NCBI RefSeq assembly: GCF_001443045.1
Contig: NZ_LKPJ01000012.1
Coordinates: forward strand, 177,123-241,122
Reading direction: 5' to 3'
DNA from: Burkholderia ambifaria
GTDB taxonomy: Bacteria > Pseudomonadota > Gammaproteobacteria > Burkholderiales > Burkholderiaceae
DNA: 64,000 nucleotides
How positions within the stretch are numbered: the first letter of the stretch is position 1; the number at the start of each line of letters is the position of its first letter. The translations under genes were made by a program, and so were the position numbers. The notes beneath the pieces were generated by a model. It was not told the DNA's origin. It searched no databases and saw nothing but the letters and a program-made list of their open reading frames with translations. Shown in pieces: positions 41,802 to 48,760 of this stretch.

Positions 41802-42137
41802 TTACGCTGGGTCGGAGCAGGAGGTCGAACAGGCGGAGGCCGGCGAGCACGGATTGCCGCCGCAGCAGTTCTCGGTGAGATAGCCGATGAGCCCGTTCAT
41901 CGTCGCGAAGTTCGCGCAATAGAACACGAAGCGGCCTTCCTGGCGGCTCGTGACGAGCCGCGCATGGGCCAGTTCCTTCAGATGAAACGACAGCGACGAC
42001 GGCGGCACGTCGAGCAGCGTCGCGATTTGCCCGGCCGGCAAGCCCGACGGGCCGGCCTGAACGAGCGCACGGAAGACGGCGAGGCGCGACTCGTGCGCGA
42101 GGGCCGACAGGGCGGCGATGGTCTGGTTCGTTTCCAT
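41802..42137 (-). CDS. arsR: ArsR-family arsenic-responsive repressor
   Basis: Winged-helix repressor, 111 aa, that controls its own operon. HTH region: LPAGQIATLLDVPPSSLSFHLKELAHARL. The C-terminus carries a cysteine cluster, CCGGNPCSPASACSTSC, the probable As(III) site; the alpha-3 ELCVCDL site of plasmid ArsR is absent, as in other C-terminal-Cys ArsRs. The ATG at 42137 lies inside the proposed operator. First gene of arsR-arsC-acr3-arsH-arsN2. Confidence 0.92.
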   Translation of the reverse strand: METNQTIAALSALAHESRLAVFRALVQAGPSGLPAGQIATLLDVPPSSLSFHLKELAHARLVTSRQEGRFVFYCANFATMNGLIGYLTENCCGGNPCSPASACSTSCSDPA

Positions 42138-42161
42138 TTTTCGATAATACTCGAAATATGG
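42134..42161 (-). promoter_or_regulatory. ArsR operator candidate
   Basis: A 28-bp imperfect palindrome, TTTCGA-N6-TCGAAA at the centre (42139-42156), with arms matching at 10 of 11 positions. It covers the arsR start codon. Position and symmetry fit an autoregulatory ArsR site. Confidence 0.65.
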
Positions 42162-42222
42162 AAACTATGGGAACCCACCCGCCCGGCGTTGCCCGATGGC
42201 CGCACCCTTGATCGCTTCACAT

Positions 42223-42316
42223 AATCGATTTTGTGCAAATCGGCACGCGTATAATCGTTTTTGTACGCCCGTAATCGATTTGCGCACGGAATGGCCGTCA
42301 ATAATCGATTTTGCGC
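42223..42316 (+). promoter_or_regulatory. Four-site repeat array B (30-20-30 spacing), upstream of fic
   Basis: Four copies of the same motif as array A start at 42223, 42253, 42273 and 42303: AATCGATTTTGTGC, AATCGTTTTTGTAC, AATCGATTTGCGCA and AATCGATTTTGCGC. Spacing is again exactly 30, 20 and 30 bp. The first copy and its flank (through AAATCGGC) are identical to array A. The array ends 30 bp before the Fic gene's ATG, a position for an operator or promoter region. I infer control of fic. Confidence 0.78.
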
Positions 42317-42346
42317 GGAAGCTGACCCGACTGACAGGAGCTGCAT

Positions 42347-43960
42347 ATGGCCGAACTGCCCGACAATCCGATCGGTGCCGCGTGGCTCATGGCACATTGC
42401 GATGTCCATCCCATGGCACGGCTCCCTGTCATCAGCCGCTGCGGAGGGCGGCGTGCAACCGAAGCAGTCGACGGATACAGGCTCGAGACCTATCCGGATT
42501 CGATGCGTCCGACAGACGACATTGCAGCGCATTTCCAGTTTCATCTGCGCCATGAAGTGCCGCAACTCGAGTTTTTGGCTCGCCTGTTTGCGCGGCTGGC
42601 GCCGGCCTTCGTTCAGGACTGGGTTGATGCCGAGCCCACCGGGCAATACGCCCGTCGTGCCGCCTTCCTGTACGAATGGCTGACCGGCAACGCGCTGCGT
42701 GTTCCAGACCGGATGGGCGGCAACTATGTCGACCTGCTGGACGACGGCAAGATGGTCACTTCTTCGCGCGACCGCATCGTGAAAAATCCGCGGTGGCGAG
42801 TGAACGACAATCTTCCCGGCACACGCTACTTCTGCCCGACGCTCGTAAAAACGCCCGCTTTCGTAGAAGCCGCCGCGCTCGACGTGCCGCACCTGTTCGC
42901 CGATCTCACGGCGGAGTTCGGCGAGGATCTTCTGATGCGGGCTGCGGCGTGGATGACCTTGCGAGAAAGCAAGGCGAGTTTCGCCATCGAAGGCGAGGCC
43001 GATCGCATCACCCGGATTCAGCGCTTCGCTGACGTGCTGGCCAGGCGTACCGCACAAGGCGAACAACCACTGACGAACCGGGCGGCAGCCGAACTGCAGC
43101 GGGAAATCCTTGGCGAGCGCACCACCCTCACGCATTTCGGCTTCCGGCAGTCACCCGTATTCGTCGGAGAAACCGTCCGCTTCAACGAGATCGTGCACTA
43201 CGTCGCCCCCTCGCAAGACGACGTGCCGGTCATGCTCGACGGACTTCGCGTATTCCTGGCGCGCACGGCCGGACAATCCCCGGTCATGCGCAGCGCCGTT
43301 GCGGCCTTCGGCTTTGTCTATATCCATCCGCTTGCCGACGGAAACGGTCGTGTCCATCGTTTTCTGATCAACGATGTCCTGCGGCGGGACGGCGCCATTC
43401 CAGAGCCCGTGATCCTCCCGGTATCCGCGGTCATCATGGACGATGCGGGCGAACGCCGCGGCTATGACAAAGTCCTGGACCACGTATCCGCTCCGCTGAT
43501 GGCGCATGTTCGCGGGAACGTGTCGTTCGAAGCGGCTCAGACTGCCTACCCTGACGGTGTCGTCTCCAACTTCGCGTTCGGCGGCGAACACCAGGCGCAG
43601 CCGCTATGGCGCTACCCGGACCTCGGCCCGCACGTGCAGTATCTCGCCAATATCGTCAAGCGCACGCTGACTGAACAAATGCGCGAAGAGTCGCGCTATC
43701 TGCGCAGTCACGCGCGGGCTCGGCAGGCCGTCAAGGAAATCGTGGAGATGCCGGACCACCAAGCCGACCGCGTGCTCCGTTCGATCGAGCAAAACCAGGG
43801 GCAACTCAGCAACGTCCTGGCCAAGGAAATGCCGGTCCTGCAGCAAGCCGGCGTCTGGCCCGCCATCGTGGACGCAGTATCTTCGGCCTTTCGCGACGAG
43901 GAATCGACCGATCCCGCAGTCGTCGATCGCTATCGGCCGGAGCGGCCGGCGGGACAATAG
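42347..43960 (+). CDS. Fic-domain AMP transferase with N-terminal inhibitory motif
   Basis: Probably AMPylates a protein target (hydroxyl side chain) with ATP. 537 aa. The Fic motif HPLADGNGRVHR begins at His327. The inhibitory motif SFAIEG (Ser211...Glu215-Gly216) precedes it, as in class II Fic proteins, whose Glu blocks ATP-gamma binding. The C-terminal ~100 residues (RYLRSHARARQAVKEIV, HQADRVLRSIEQNQGQLSNVL) look helical and winged-helix-like. The start ATG 42347 follows CAGGAG. The four-site array B lies directly upstream. No antitoxin gene is adjacent, consistent with a self-inhibited enzyme. The target is unknown. Confidence 0.88.
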   Translation: MAELPDNPIGAAWLMAHCDVHPMARLPVISRCGGRRATEAVDGYRLETYPDSMRPTDDIAAHFQFHLRHEVPQLEFLARLFARLAPAFVQDWVDAEPTGQYARRAAFLYEWLTGNALRVPDRMGGNYVDLLDDGKMVTSSRDRIVKNPRWRVNDNLPGTRYFCPTLVKTPAFVEAAALDVPHLFADLTAEFGEDLLMRAAAWMTLRESKASFAIEGEADRITRIQRFADVLARRTAQGEQPLTNRAAAELQREILGERTTLTHFGFRQSPVFVGETVRFNEIVHYVAPSQDDVPVMLDGLRVFLARTAGQSPVMRSAVAAFGFVYIHPLADGNGRVHRFLINDVLRRDGAIPEPVILPVSAVIMDDAGERRGYDKVLDHVSAPLMAHVRGNVSFEAAQTAYPDGVVSNFAFGGEHQAQPLWRYPDLGPHVQYLANIVKRTLTEQMREESRYLRSHARARQAVKEIVEMPDHQADRVLRSIEQNQGQLSNVLAKEMPVLQQAGVWPAIVDAVSSAFRDEESTDPAVVDRYRPERPAGQ

Positions 43961-43973
43961 TAAGCGCGCGACG

Positions 43974-44219
43974 TCACGACCACTCTTCCGGCGGCATCGC
44001 GCCGCCGTCGTCCTCCCAATGCGGCTCGGCCGCCCCTTCCCCGTGGCCCGTCGTGATCTTCCCGCCGCCGCGTTCGTTGCGCCGCCCACCGTCACGCGAC
44101 GTCGCGGCACGTACCCGCGCCCGCGTGCGTGTCGGCGCCACGGTCCGCTGCTCGCCGCCGCGGCGCTCGCCGGTCGAAGCCGCATCCTTGGTCTGTCGCG
44201 CATTCGAAGCTGCGTTCAT
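43974..44219 (-). CDS. Small basic hydrophilic protein, 81 aa
   Basis: Unrecognised, low-complexity Arg/Gly/Glu-rich protein (RRGGEQRTVAPTRTRARVRA; ERGGGKITTGHGEG), probably disordered. It ends in an acidic tail, EDDGGAMPPEEWS. Reality is supported by AGGAGAGG 5 bases before ATG 44219 and by a sigma-54 site 46 bp upstream, back-to-back with that of the PSD gene. Confidence 0.6.
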   Translation of the reverse strand: MNAASNARQTKDAASTGERRGGEQRTVAPTRTRARVRAATSRDGGRRNERGGGKITTGHGEGAAEPHWEDDGGAMPPEEWS

Positions 44220-44264
44220 GGATCCTCTCCTGTGTGATTGATCGAAGCCGGTCGCCCGAACGCC

Positions 44265-44278
44265 GCAATTTCGGTGCC
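44265..44278 (-). promoter_or_regulatory. Sigma-54 promoter for the 81-aa gene
   Basis: On the minus strand GGCACC-GAAA-TTGC, one core mismatch with correct 10-bp spacing. Start expected near 44253, about 34 nt before the gene at 44219. It is back-to-back with the site at 44287. Confidence 0.6.
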
Positions 44279-44286
44279 GCGCGCCG

Positions 44287-44300
44287 GGCAAGCGTCTTGC
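44287..44300 (+). promoter_or_regulatory. Sigma-54 promoter for the PSD-family gene
   Basis: GGCAAG-CGTC-TTGC followed by T, one core mismatch with correct spacing. Start expected near 44312, about 27 nt before ATG 44339. Confidence 0.6.
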
Positions 44301-44338
44301 TTCCCGCGTTCGTACCGCAACCGTTGCCGGAGGCGACC

Positions 44339-45589
44339 ATGCCGACAGACCACAGCGCACCGCCCGCGATGCGCCATCGCCTCGGCGAATGGATGGCCCG
44401 CGAGGAATCGCATATGGCCGCGTACCGCGAAAAAATTGCGAACCAGGCGCGCGCGCATGCCGGCGAACGGCTGCGCACGCCGGCCGTGCAGGCGCTCGCG
44501 CGGCTGTTCGACGACGACGCGGTGCTGCGCATGAGCCTCACCCGCGCAATCGACGAGGCGCTCGAATCGGGCCGCACGCTCGGCTACGCATCGAGCGGCG
44601 AACTGATGACGGTGATCGACCACCTGATGACCTACACGCCGCCGTTCAGCGAAACGAGCCTGATCGTATGCCCGTTGAACGCGTTCCTCGACTGGCCGAT
44701 GTGCATGCCGTCGGGCCACGCGGTGTTTCGCGACGCGGCGGTCAACGCGCACCTGAAGGACGTGCTGAACGTGTGGTGCGACTTCCTCGGCGGCCCGCAT
44801 TCGCGCACGCATCTCGACACGTCGGCGCCCGACGGCTGGTTCTGCGACGAAGCGCGCAAGCGCCTCGGGCTGTCGCAGTTCCAGTATCGGGAGGACCAGC
44901 CGCACTGGGGCTTCGACTCGTGGAGCGACTTCTTCACGCGCCGCTTTCGCGCGGGCGCGCGGCCGGTCGCGGCGCCGGACGACTCGCACGTGATCGTCAG
45001 CGCGTGCGAGGCCGCGCCGTATCACGCCGAATCGAACGTGAAGCTGCGCGACACGTTCTGGATCAAGGGCCAGCCGTACTCGCTGCGCGACATCTTCACG
45101 CCGGCGCGGCTGCCGCTCGCCGAACGCTTCGTCGGCGGCGACCTGTACCAGGCGTATCTGAGCGCATACAACTATCACCGCTGGCACGCGCCGGTGCGCG
45201 GCACCGTCACGCACGCCTACCGCGTCGACGGTACCTACTACTCGGTCGCCGAAGCGCAAGGCTCCGACCCGGCCGGGCTCAACGATTCGCAGGGCTACAT
45301 GACGGCCGTGGCCGCACGCGCGGTGGTCGCGATCGAGAGCGACGATCCGGGAATCGGCACGGTGGCAGCCGTGTTCGTCGGGATGGGCGACGTGTCGTCG
45401 TGCGTGATCGAGGTCGTGCCGGGCCAGCGCGTCGACAAAGGGGACGAGATCGGCTATTTCCAGTACGGCGGCTCGACCTTCTGCTTGCTGTTCGAGCCCG
45501 ACGTGATCGACCGCTTCCTGCAGGCGCCGCCGTTCGACGGCGATACGCCGGTCGTGCAGGTCAACGCGTCGGTCGCGATCGCGCGCTGA
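44339..45589 (+). CDS. Phosphatidylserine decarboxylase-family protein with N-terminal PSDC-type domain
   Basis: Pyruvoyl-type decarboxylase, 416 aa, larger than housekeeping Psd. The N-terminal ~160 residues (LGEWMAREESHMAAYREK; PLNAFLDWPMCMPSGHAVF) resemble the PSD-associated domain. The C-terminal half is the PSD fold with WDSWSDFF-like FDSWSDFFTRRF, NYHRWHAPVRGTV, and the self-cleavage site GGST (Ser379 would become pyruvoyl; canonical LGST). It could decarboxylate phosphatidylserine or a small amino-acid substrate. GGAGG precedes ATG 44339, with a sigma-54 site 38 bp further upstream. Confidence 0.85.
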   Translation: MPTDHSAPPAMRHRLGEWMAREESHMAAYREKIANQARAHAGERLRTPAVQALARLFDDDAVLRMSLTRAIDEALESGRTLGYASSGELMTVIDHLMTYTPPFSETSLIVCPLNAFLDWPMCMPSGHAVFRDAAVNAHLKDVLNVWCDFLGGPHSRTHLDTSAPDGWFCDEARKRLGLSQFQYREDQPHWGFDSWSDFFTRRFRAGARPVAAPDDSHVIVSACEAAPYHAESNVKLRDTFWIKGQPYSLRDIFTPARLPLAERFVGGDLYQAYLSAYNYHRWHAPVRGTVTHAYRVDGTYYSVAEAQGSDPAGLNDSQGYMTAVAARAVVAIESDDPGIGTVAAVFVGMGDVSSCVIEVVPGQRVDKGDEIGYFQYGGSTFCLLFEPDVIDRFLQAPPFDGDTPVVQVNASVAIAR

Positions 45590-45625
45590 GCGACGCGCCG
45601 GGCCGCACTCGTCACGCGCCGCGTG

Positions 45626-45850
45626 TCACACGTCCGGGCCGTCGAAGCCACTGCCGCCGTGCCGCTGCATGCACTGCACGACCGTCAGCCCGTCGGCGGT
45701 GAGCGCGGGGCGGCTCGCGCCCGACGCGTCCGGACGCATCTCGATCAACTGTTGCTCGACCAGCGCGACGACGTCCTCGCGGTCGGTCTGGATCTGTTCC
45801 GGCGCGTGATGCGCGAGGAACAGGGCGGCAAATTCGTGGGCGGTCAGCAT
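45626..45850 (-). CDS. Small hypothetical protein, 74 aa
   Basis: Soluble helical protein starting MLTAHEFAALFLAHHAPEQI and ending with VVQCMQRHGGSGFDGPDV. No family recognised. GGGGAGAC precedes ATG 45850 and a sigma-54 site lies 91 bp upstream, which supports it as a real gene of the small stress-type set. Confidence 0.65.
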   Translation of the reverse strand: MLTAHEFAALFLAHHAPEQIQTDREDVVALVEQQLIEMRPDASGASRPALTADGLTVVQCMQRHGGSGFDGPDV

Positions 45851-45940
45851 GCTTGTCTCCCCGTTGACGGCTTCGTACGATGCGGCGGCGGCATCGGGTC
45901 GGCGCGGGCGCGCACCGTGCGCCCGCAACAGGGAATACAC

Positions 45941-45954
45941 GCAGGGAGCGTGCC
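45941..45954 (-). promoter_or_regulatory. Sigma-54 promoter for the 74-aa gene
   Basis: Minus strand TGGCACG-CTCC-CTGC (the first T is at 45955), one mismatch in the -12 element. Start expected near 45930. The identical 16-base element at 46032-46047 lies 77 bp upstream. Confidence 0.65.
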
Positions 45955-46031
45955 AGCATGTGGGACGGCGCCGCGCCACGCGCGGCCGGCGCGCAGCGTG
46001 ATGTGTCATTGCGGGCCGCGTGACGGCCGCG

Positions 46032-46047
46032 GCAAAGATTTCAACGG
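46032..46047. promoter_or_regulatory. Candidate activator site GCAAAGATTTCAACGG (copy 1)
   Basis: GCAAAGATTTCAACGG, identical to the copy at 47211-47226, followed by CGTGTAATGCGG. It sits 77 bp upstream of the -24 element of the 74-aa gene, the usual distance for a sigma-54 enhancer. Its function is inferred. Confidence 0.5.
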
Positions 46048-46121
46048 CGTGTAATGCGGCGCCACGGGGCGTGCGACGGGCAGCATGACGCGGAACCCGT
46101 GCTCGAGCAGCCTTGCGCGGC

Positions 46122-46463
46122 TCACGACTTCCGCGAGCGGGCCAGCCCGGCCCGCGCGGTATTGCCCGCCGCCTTGTCGCGCGCACGGAAATAGCCACTG
46201 TGCAGTTCCACACCGCCCTTGCCATCGGCGAGCACGTCCTTGCACGCTGCCTCGATGCGCGCGCGGCCGCGCTCGAACGCGTTGCGCAAGTCGTCTTCCA
46301 GCGCGGAGCGCGCACCGAAATGATCCTCGAGTGCTTCCACCGTGATCGCGCACGTCAGCGGCTTTCCGTCGACGTCGACGACGAAGCGCATCTGCAGCGT
46401 CGCGCCGTCGAACTCGGGCGGCGCATCGGTCAGCGTCACGTGGTGAACGGAATCGGCCGGCAT
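46122..46463 (-). CDS. DUF1488 family protein
   Basis: 113 aa. The DUF1488 core reads FDGATLQMRFVVDVDGKPLT then CAITVEALEDHFGARSALE, followed by a helical FERGRARIEAACKDVLADG. DUF1488 proteins are small, of unknown function, widespread in Burkholderiales. It lies 3 bp after the PfpI gene's stop, so the two form an operon from the sigma-54 site at 47067. Confidence 0.8.
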   Translation of the reverse strand: MPADSVHHVTLTDAPPEFDGATLQMRFVVDVDGKPLTCAITVEALEDHFGARSALEDDLRNAFERGRARIEAACKDVLADGKGGVELHSGYFRARDKAAGNTARAGLARSRKS

Positions 46464-46466
46464 CGC

Positions 46467-47015
46467 TCACGCTCCGTGCGACGCGAGGCACTGCACCAGC
46501 GCGCCGTTGAATGCGGGCAGGTCGTCGGGCATGCGGCTCGTGATCAGGTTGCCGTCGCGCACGACCTCCTGGTCGACCCACTTGCCACCCGCGTTGCGGA
46601 TGTCGTCCCGCAGGCTCGGCCAGCTCGTCATCGTGCGGCCGTCCACCAGCCCGGAAGACACGAGCAGCCAGCCGCCGTGACAGATCGCCGCGATGGGCTT
46701 GCCCGCGCCGACGGCCGCGGTCACGAATTCGCGCGCGGCCGGCAGCATCCGGATCGTGTCGCCGTTGACGACGCCGCCCGGCAGCACGACCGCGTCGTAG
46801 TCGCCTTCGCGCGCATCGTCGAACGTGCGGTCGACCTTTACGCGCTCGCCCTTGTCGACGTGCCTGAACCCCTGGATCTCGCCGCGCTTCTGCGAAATCA
46901 CGTCGACCTGCGCGCCTTCGGCCATCAATGCGCGCTGCGGTTCGACCAGCTCGGCTTCCTCGAAACCGTCGAGCGCGAGTATCGCTACCTTGCATTGGTC
47001 CAGCTTGCCGATCAT
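46467..47015 (-). CDS. PfpI/DJ-1 family protein (type 1 glutamine amidotransferase-like)
   Basis: 182 aa. Nucleophile elbow AAICHGGWLL with the catalytic Cys-His, and the upstream acidic residue in GFEEAELVEP, as in PfpI/YhbO proteins. Later QEVVRDGNLITSRMPDDLPAF is the PfpI/YhbO C-terminal signature. Members act as protease, deglycase or general stress proteins. The ATG chosen is 47015 (MIGKLDQCKVAIL); GGAGCGTTCC precedes it. Confidence 0.9.
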   Translation of the reverse strand: MIGKLDQCKVAILALDGFEEAELVEPQRALMAEGAQVDVISQKRGEIQGFRHVDKGERVKVDRTFDDAREGDYDAVVLPGGVVNGDTIRMLPAAREFVTAAVGAGKPIAAICHGGWLLVSSGLVDGRTMTSWPSLRDDIRNAGGKWVDQEVVRDGNLITSRMPDDLPAFNGALVQCLASHGA

Positions 47016-47066
47016 GGAACGCTCCCTGTCCTGTTGCGGCACCCGTCGTGCCGTGTCCGTGGCGCA

Positions 47067-47080
47067 GCAAGCGGCGTGCC
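47067..47080 (-). promoter_or_regulatory. Sigma-54 promoter for pfpI-DUF1488
   Basis: Minus strand GGCACG-CCGC-TTGC followed by T, perfect core. Start near 47055, 40 nt before ATG 47015. Copy 2 of the candidate activator site is 130 bp upstream. Confidence 0.75.
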
Positions 47081-47210
47081 GTGCCCCTGCGGATTCGGGC
47101 AGTACGACCCCGTTTCGGTGGGGCGCGACCCGCAATCGGCGATCGACGGTGCGCGGGCGTGCCGCCTCGCGGCGTGCGCGGGCCGCGTCACATCGCGCCG
47201 CGCGGCATCT

Positions 47211-47226
47211 GCAAAGATTTCAACGG
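47211..47226. promoter_or_regulatory. Candidate activator site GCAAAGATTTCAACGG (copy 2)
   Basis: Identical 16 bases to 46032-46047, followed by AATGTGTAACGC, which also shares TGTAA with copy 1. It lies 130 bp upstream of the pfpI sigma-54 site. Confidence 0.5.
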
Positions 47227-47302
47227 AATGTGTAACGCGTCCGCATTCAGCGGGATCGCCAGCGGCCTTCGTACGAGGTGCGCCCGGGCCGCCCCGCCGC
47301 GC

Positions 47303-47665
47303 TCACTGCAGGTGACGCGCCGCGTCGAGCATCGCGTCGGTCAATTCGACCGTCAGCGTCAAGTCGTCGGTCACGTCCGGCAGCGCGTCGAGCGTGGCCT
47401 GCACGCTCTCGTGCAGCATCGCGTGCACGCGCATGCGCGCGCCTTCGTCGAGGTCCGCGTAGCGCTCCATCGTGTCGCAGTCGAGCGCGAGCACGACCGA
47501 GTGCCGCGCGGTATCGGGCGGCGCATCGGGCGGGAGCGCCCACGCCGCCTGAAACATGATCCTGCCGGTCTCGACGTCGAGATGAACGGTCGTGTCGAGT
47601 TCGTCGGTATCGACATCGCTGTCCAGGTCGCTCGGGTCGAACGAGGTCCGGTCATTCGATTGCAT
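47303..47665 (-). CDS. Hypothetical acidic protein, 120 aa
   Basis: Very acidic N-terminus (DPSDLDSDVDTDELD) followed by an alternating strand/helix region: VHLDVETGRIMFQAAWALP, LALDCDTMERYADLDEGARM, HESVQATLDALPDVTDDLTL. Its layout resembles the 128-aa protein at 54702, where a sheet is followed by an xRYAxLxxxxRxRV helix, suggesting paralogous small Burkholderia proteins (possibly DUF3022-like, unsure). AGGAGGACATC precedes ATG 47665. No own sigma-54 site was seen; transcription may come from the gene at 48223. Confidence 0.68.
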   Translation of the reverse strand: MQSNDRTSFDPSDLDSDVDTDELDTTVHLDVETGRIMFQAAWALPPDAPPDTARHSVVLALDCDTMERYADLDEGARMRVHAMLHESVQATLDALPDVTDDLTLTVELTDAMLDAARHLQ

Positions 47666-47718
47666 GATGTCCTCCTGCGTGGTGGCGGCATGCCGGCCCC
47701 CGGCCCGCGTCCGCCATC

Positions 47719-47747
47719 GCGCCGCGCCGGCCGGGCCGGCGCGGCGC
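47719..47747. other. 29-bp near-perfect palindrome
   Basis: Two 14-base arms, GCGCCGCGCCGGCC and its exact complement, around a single G. It lies between the Gly-rich secreted-protein gene and the 120-aa gene. No T-run is present on either side, so it is more likely an mRNA stem than an intrinsic terminator. Confidence 0.6.
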
Positions 47748-47755
47748 CGTGATCG

Positions 47756-48223
47756 TCAGTAACCGCTGGAGCCCGCGCTGCCGGTGCCGCCCGTGCCGGT
47801 GCCGCCCTGGCCCGCGCCCATGCCGCCCGTGCCGGCGCTGCCCATGCCGGCGCTGCCCATCCCGGTCGCGCCCGTCCCCGCGCTGCCGCCGCCGTTGGCG
47901 CCGCCCGTGCTGACGCTGCCGCCGGTACCGGCACCGCTCGGGCCGCCCGGCTTGGCGGGCACGTGCGGGCGGCCGTGCGAACGTGTGCCGCGCGGCTCCT
48001 GCATGCAAGTTGCCGGCGGCGGCGTGGCCGTGTTGCCATTCGACATGGCGCCGCCGGTGTCCTGTGCCGACGTATCGGGCGGCGACAGGATCGGCGCGCC
48101 GGTGCCCTCGCCCGGGCGCTGCGAATTCTGTGCCCACGCGGCCGGTGCGGCGGCGACTAGCGCGACGGCCGCGCACGCGACGATGCGGCACGCGGCAGAT
48201 TTCGATTCGGATGCTGCGTTCAT
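47756..48223 (-). CDS. Secreted glycine-rich protein, 155 aa
   Basis: The Sec signal peptide (RIVACAAVALVAAAPAAWAQ) ends near residue 32. The mature part is Pro/Thr-rich, then Gly-Thr-Ser-Met repeats (TGGANGGGSAGTGATGMGSA) to the C-terminal SSGY. Probably periplasmic and disordered; no enzyme motif. GGGAGAAC precedes ATG 48223. A perfect sigma-54 site is 57 bp upstream, back-to-back with that of the DUF3175 gene. Confidence 0.72.
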   Translation of the reverse strand: MNAASESKSAACRIVACAAVALVAAAPAAWAQNSQRPGEGTGAPILSPPDTSAQDTGGAMSNGNTATPPPATCMQEPRGTRSHGRPHVPAKPGGPSGAGTGGSVSTGGANGGGSAGTGATGMGSAGMGSAGTGGMGAGQGGTGTGGTGSAGSSGY

Positions 48224-48279
48224 GAAATGTTCTCCCTCGATGGAACCGCTGTCGTGGAAATGCCTGCGCATACGATTCA

Positions 48280-48293
48280 GCAAGGCCCGTGCC
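48280..48293 (-). promoter_or_regulatory. Sigma-54 promoter for the Gly-rich protein gene
   Basis: Minus strand GGCACG-GGCC-TTGC followed by T, perfect core. Start near 48269, 46 nt before ATG 48223. Only 13 bp separate it from the opposite-strand site at 48307. Confidence 0.75.
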
Positions 48294-48306
48294 GTCAACG
48301 ATGCGC

Positions 48307-48320
48307 GGCACGCGGCTTGC
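48307..48320 (+). promoter_or_regulatory. Sigma-54 promoter for the DUF3175 gene
   Basis: GGCACG-CGGC-TTGC, perfect core. Start near 48332, 36 nt before ATG 48368. Confidence 0.75.
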
Positions 48321-48367
48321 GACGCCCACGACCAGTCATCCATCCCGATTCCGTACGGAGTCCTGCC

Positions 48368-48718
48368 ATGCCTTCAGCTTCCCATCCGCACGGCAAACGC
48401 GCGACCCGCCGCGCGGGCCGTGCGCGCAGCAACGACCCGCATCACCGCAAGCGCTGGTCCGCCGGCGTCATGCAGAAAAGCGATGCGCTCGACCTCGAGC
48501 CCGAAATCTTCAAGTCCGACGATCCGGGCAAGATCGCGGCGTCTCTCAAGCGTTCGGCCGAACACAGCCGCCGCCGCAAGGCGTCGCCGTTTCAGTCGGC
48601 GATGTCGATGCTGAACTTCTACGTGAACCGCGCGGGCCGCAATCTGCCGAAAACACGCCGCGCGACGCTCGAACGCGCGAAGCGCAAACTGCGCGAGGCG
48701 TTCGGCCGCAAGCCGTGA
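48368..48718 (+). CDS. DUF3175 family protein
   Basis: Basic 116-aa protein. Family core: KRWSAGVMQKSDALDLEPEI, DDPGKIAASLKRSAEHSRRR, FQSAMSMLNFYVNRAGRNLP. Basic ends suggest nucleic-acid contact, but no function is known. ATG 48368 (MPSASHPHG) is chosen; ACGGAGTCCTGCC precedes it. The CPA1 antiporter gene starts 42 bp downstream and may be co-transcribed. Confidence 0.83.
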   Translation: MPSASHPHGKRATRRAGRARSNDPHHRKRWSAGVMQKSDALDLEPEIFKSDDPGKIAASLKRSAEHSRRRKASPFQSAMSMLNFYVNRAGRNLPKTRRATLERAKRKLREAFGRKP

Positions 48719-48760
48719 CGCCACGCGCCTGCTCCCTATCGACCTGCTCCGCTCGCCCGC

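Noticed and set aside
38787..42316. Repeat arrays considered as a CRISPR
   Set aside because: Only four short, imperfect copies with 30-20-30 steps, repeats about 14 bp, no spacers of even length and no cas genes.
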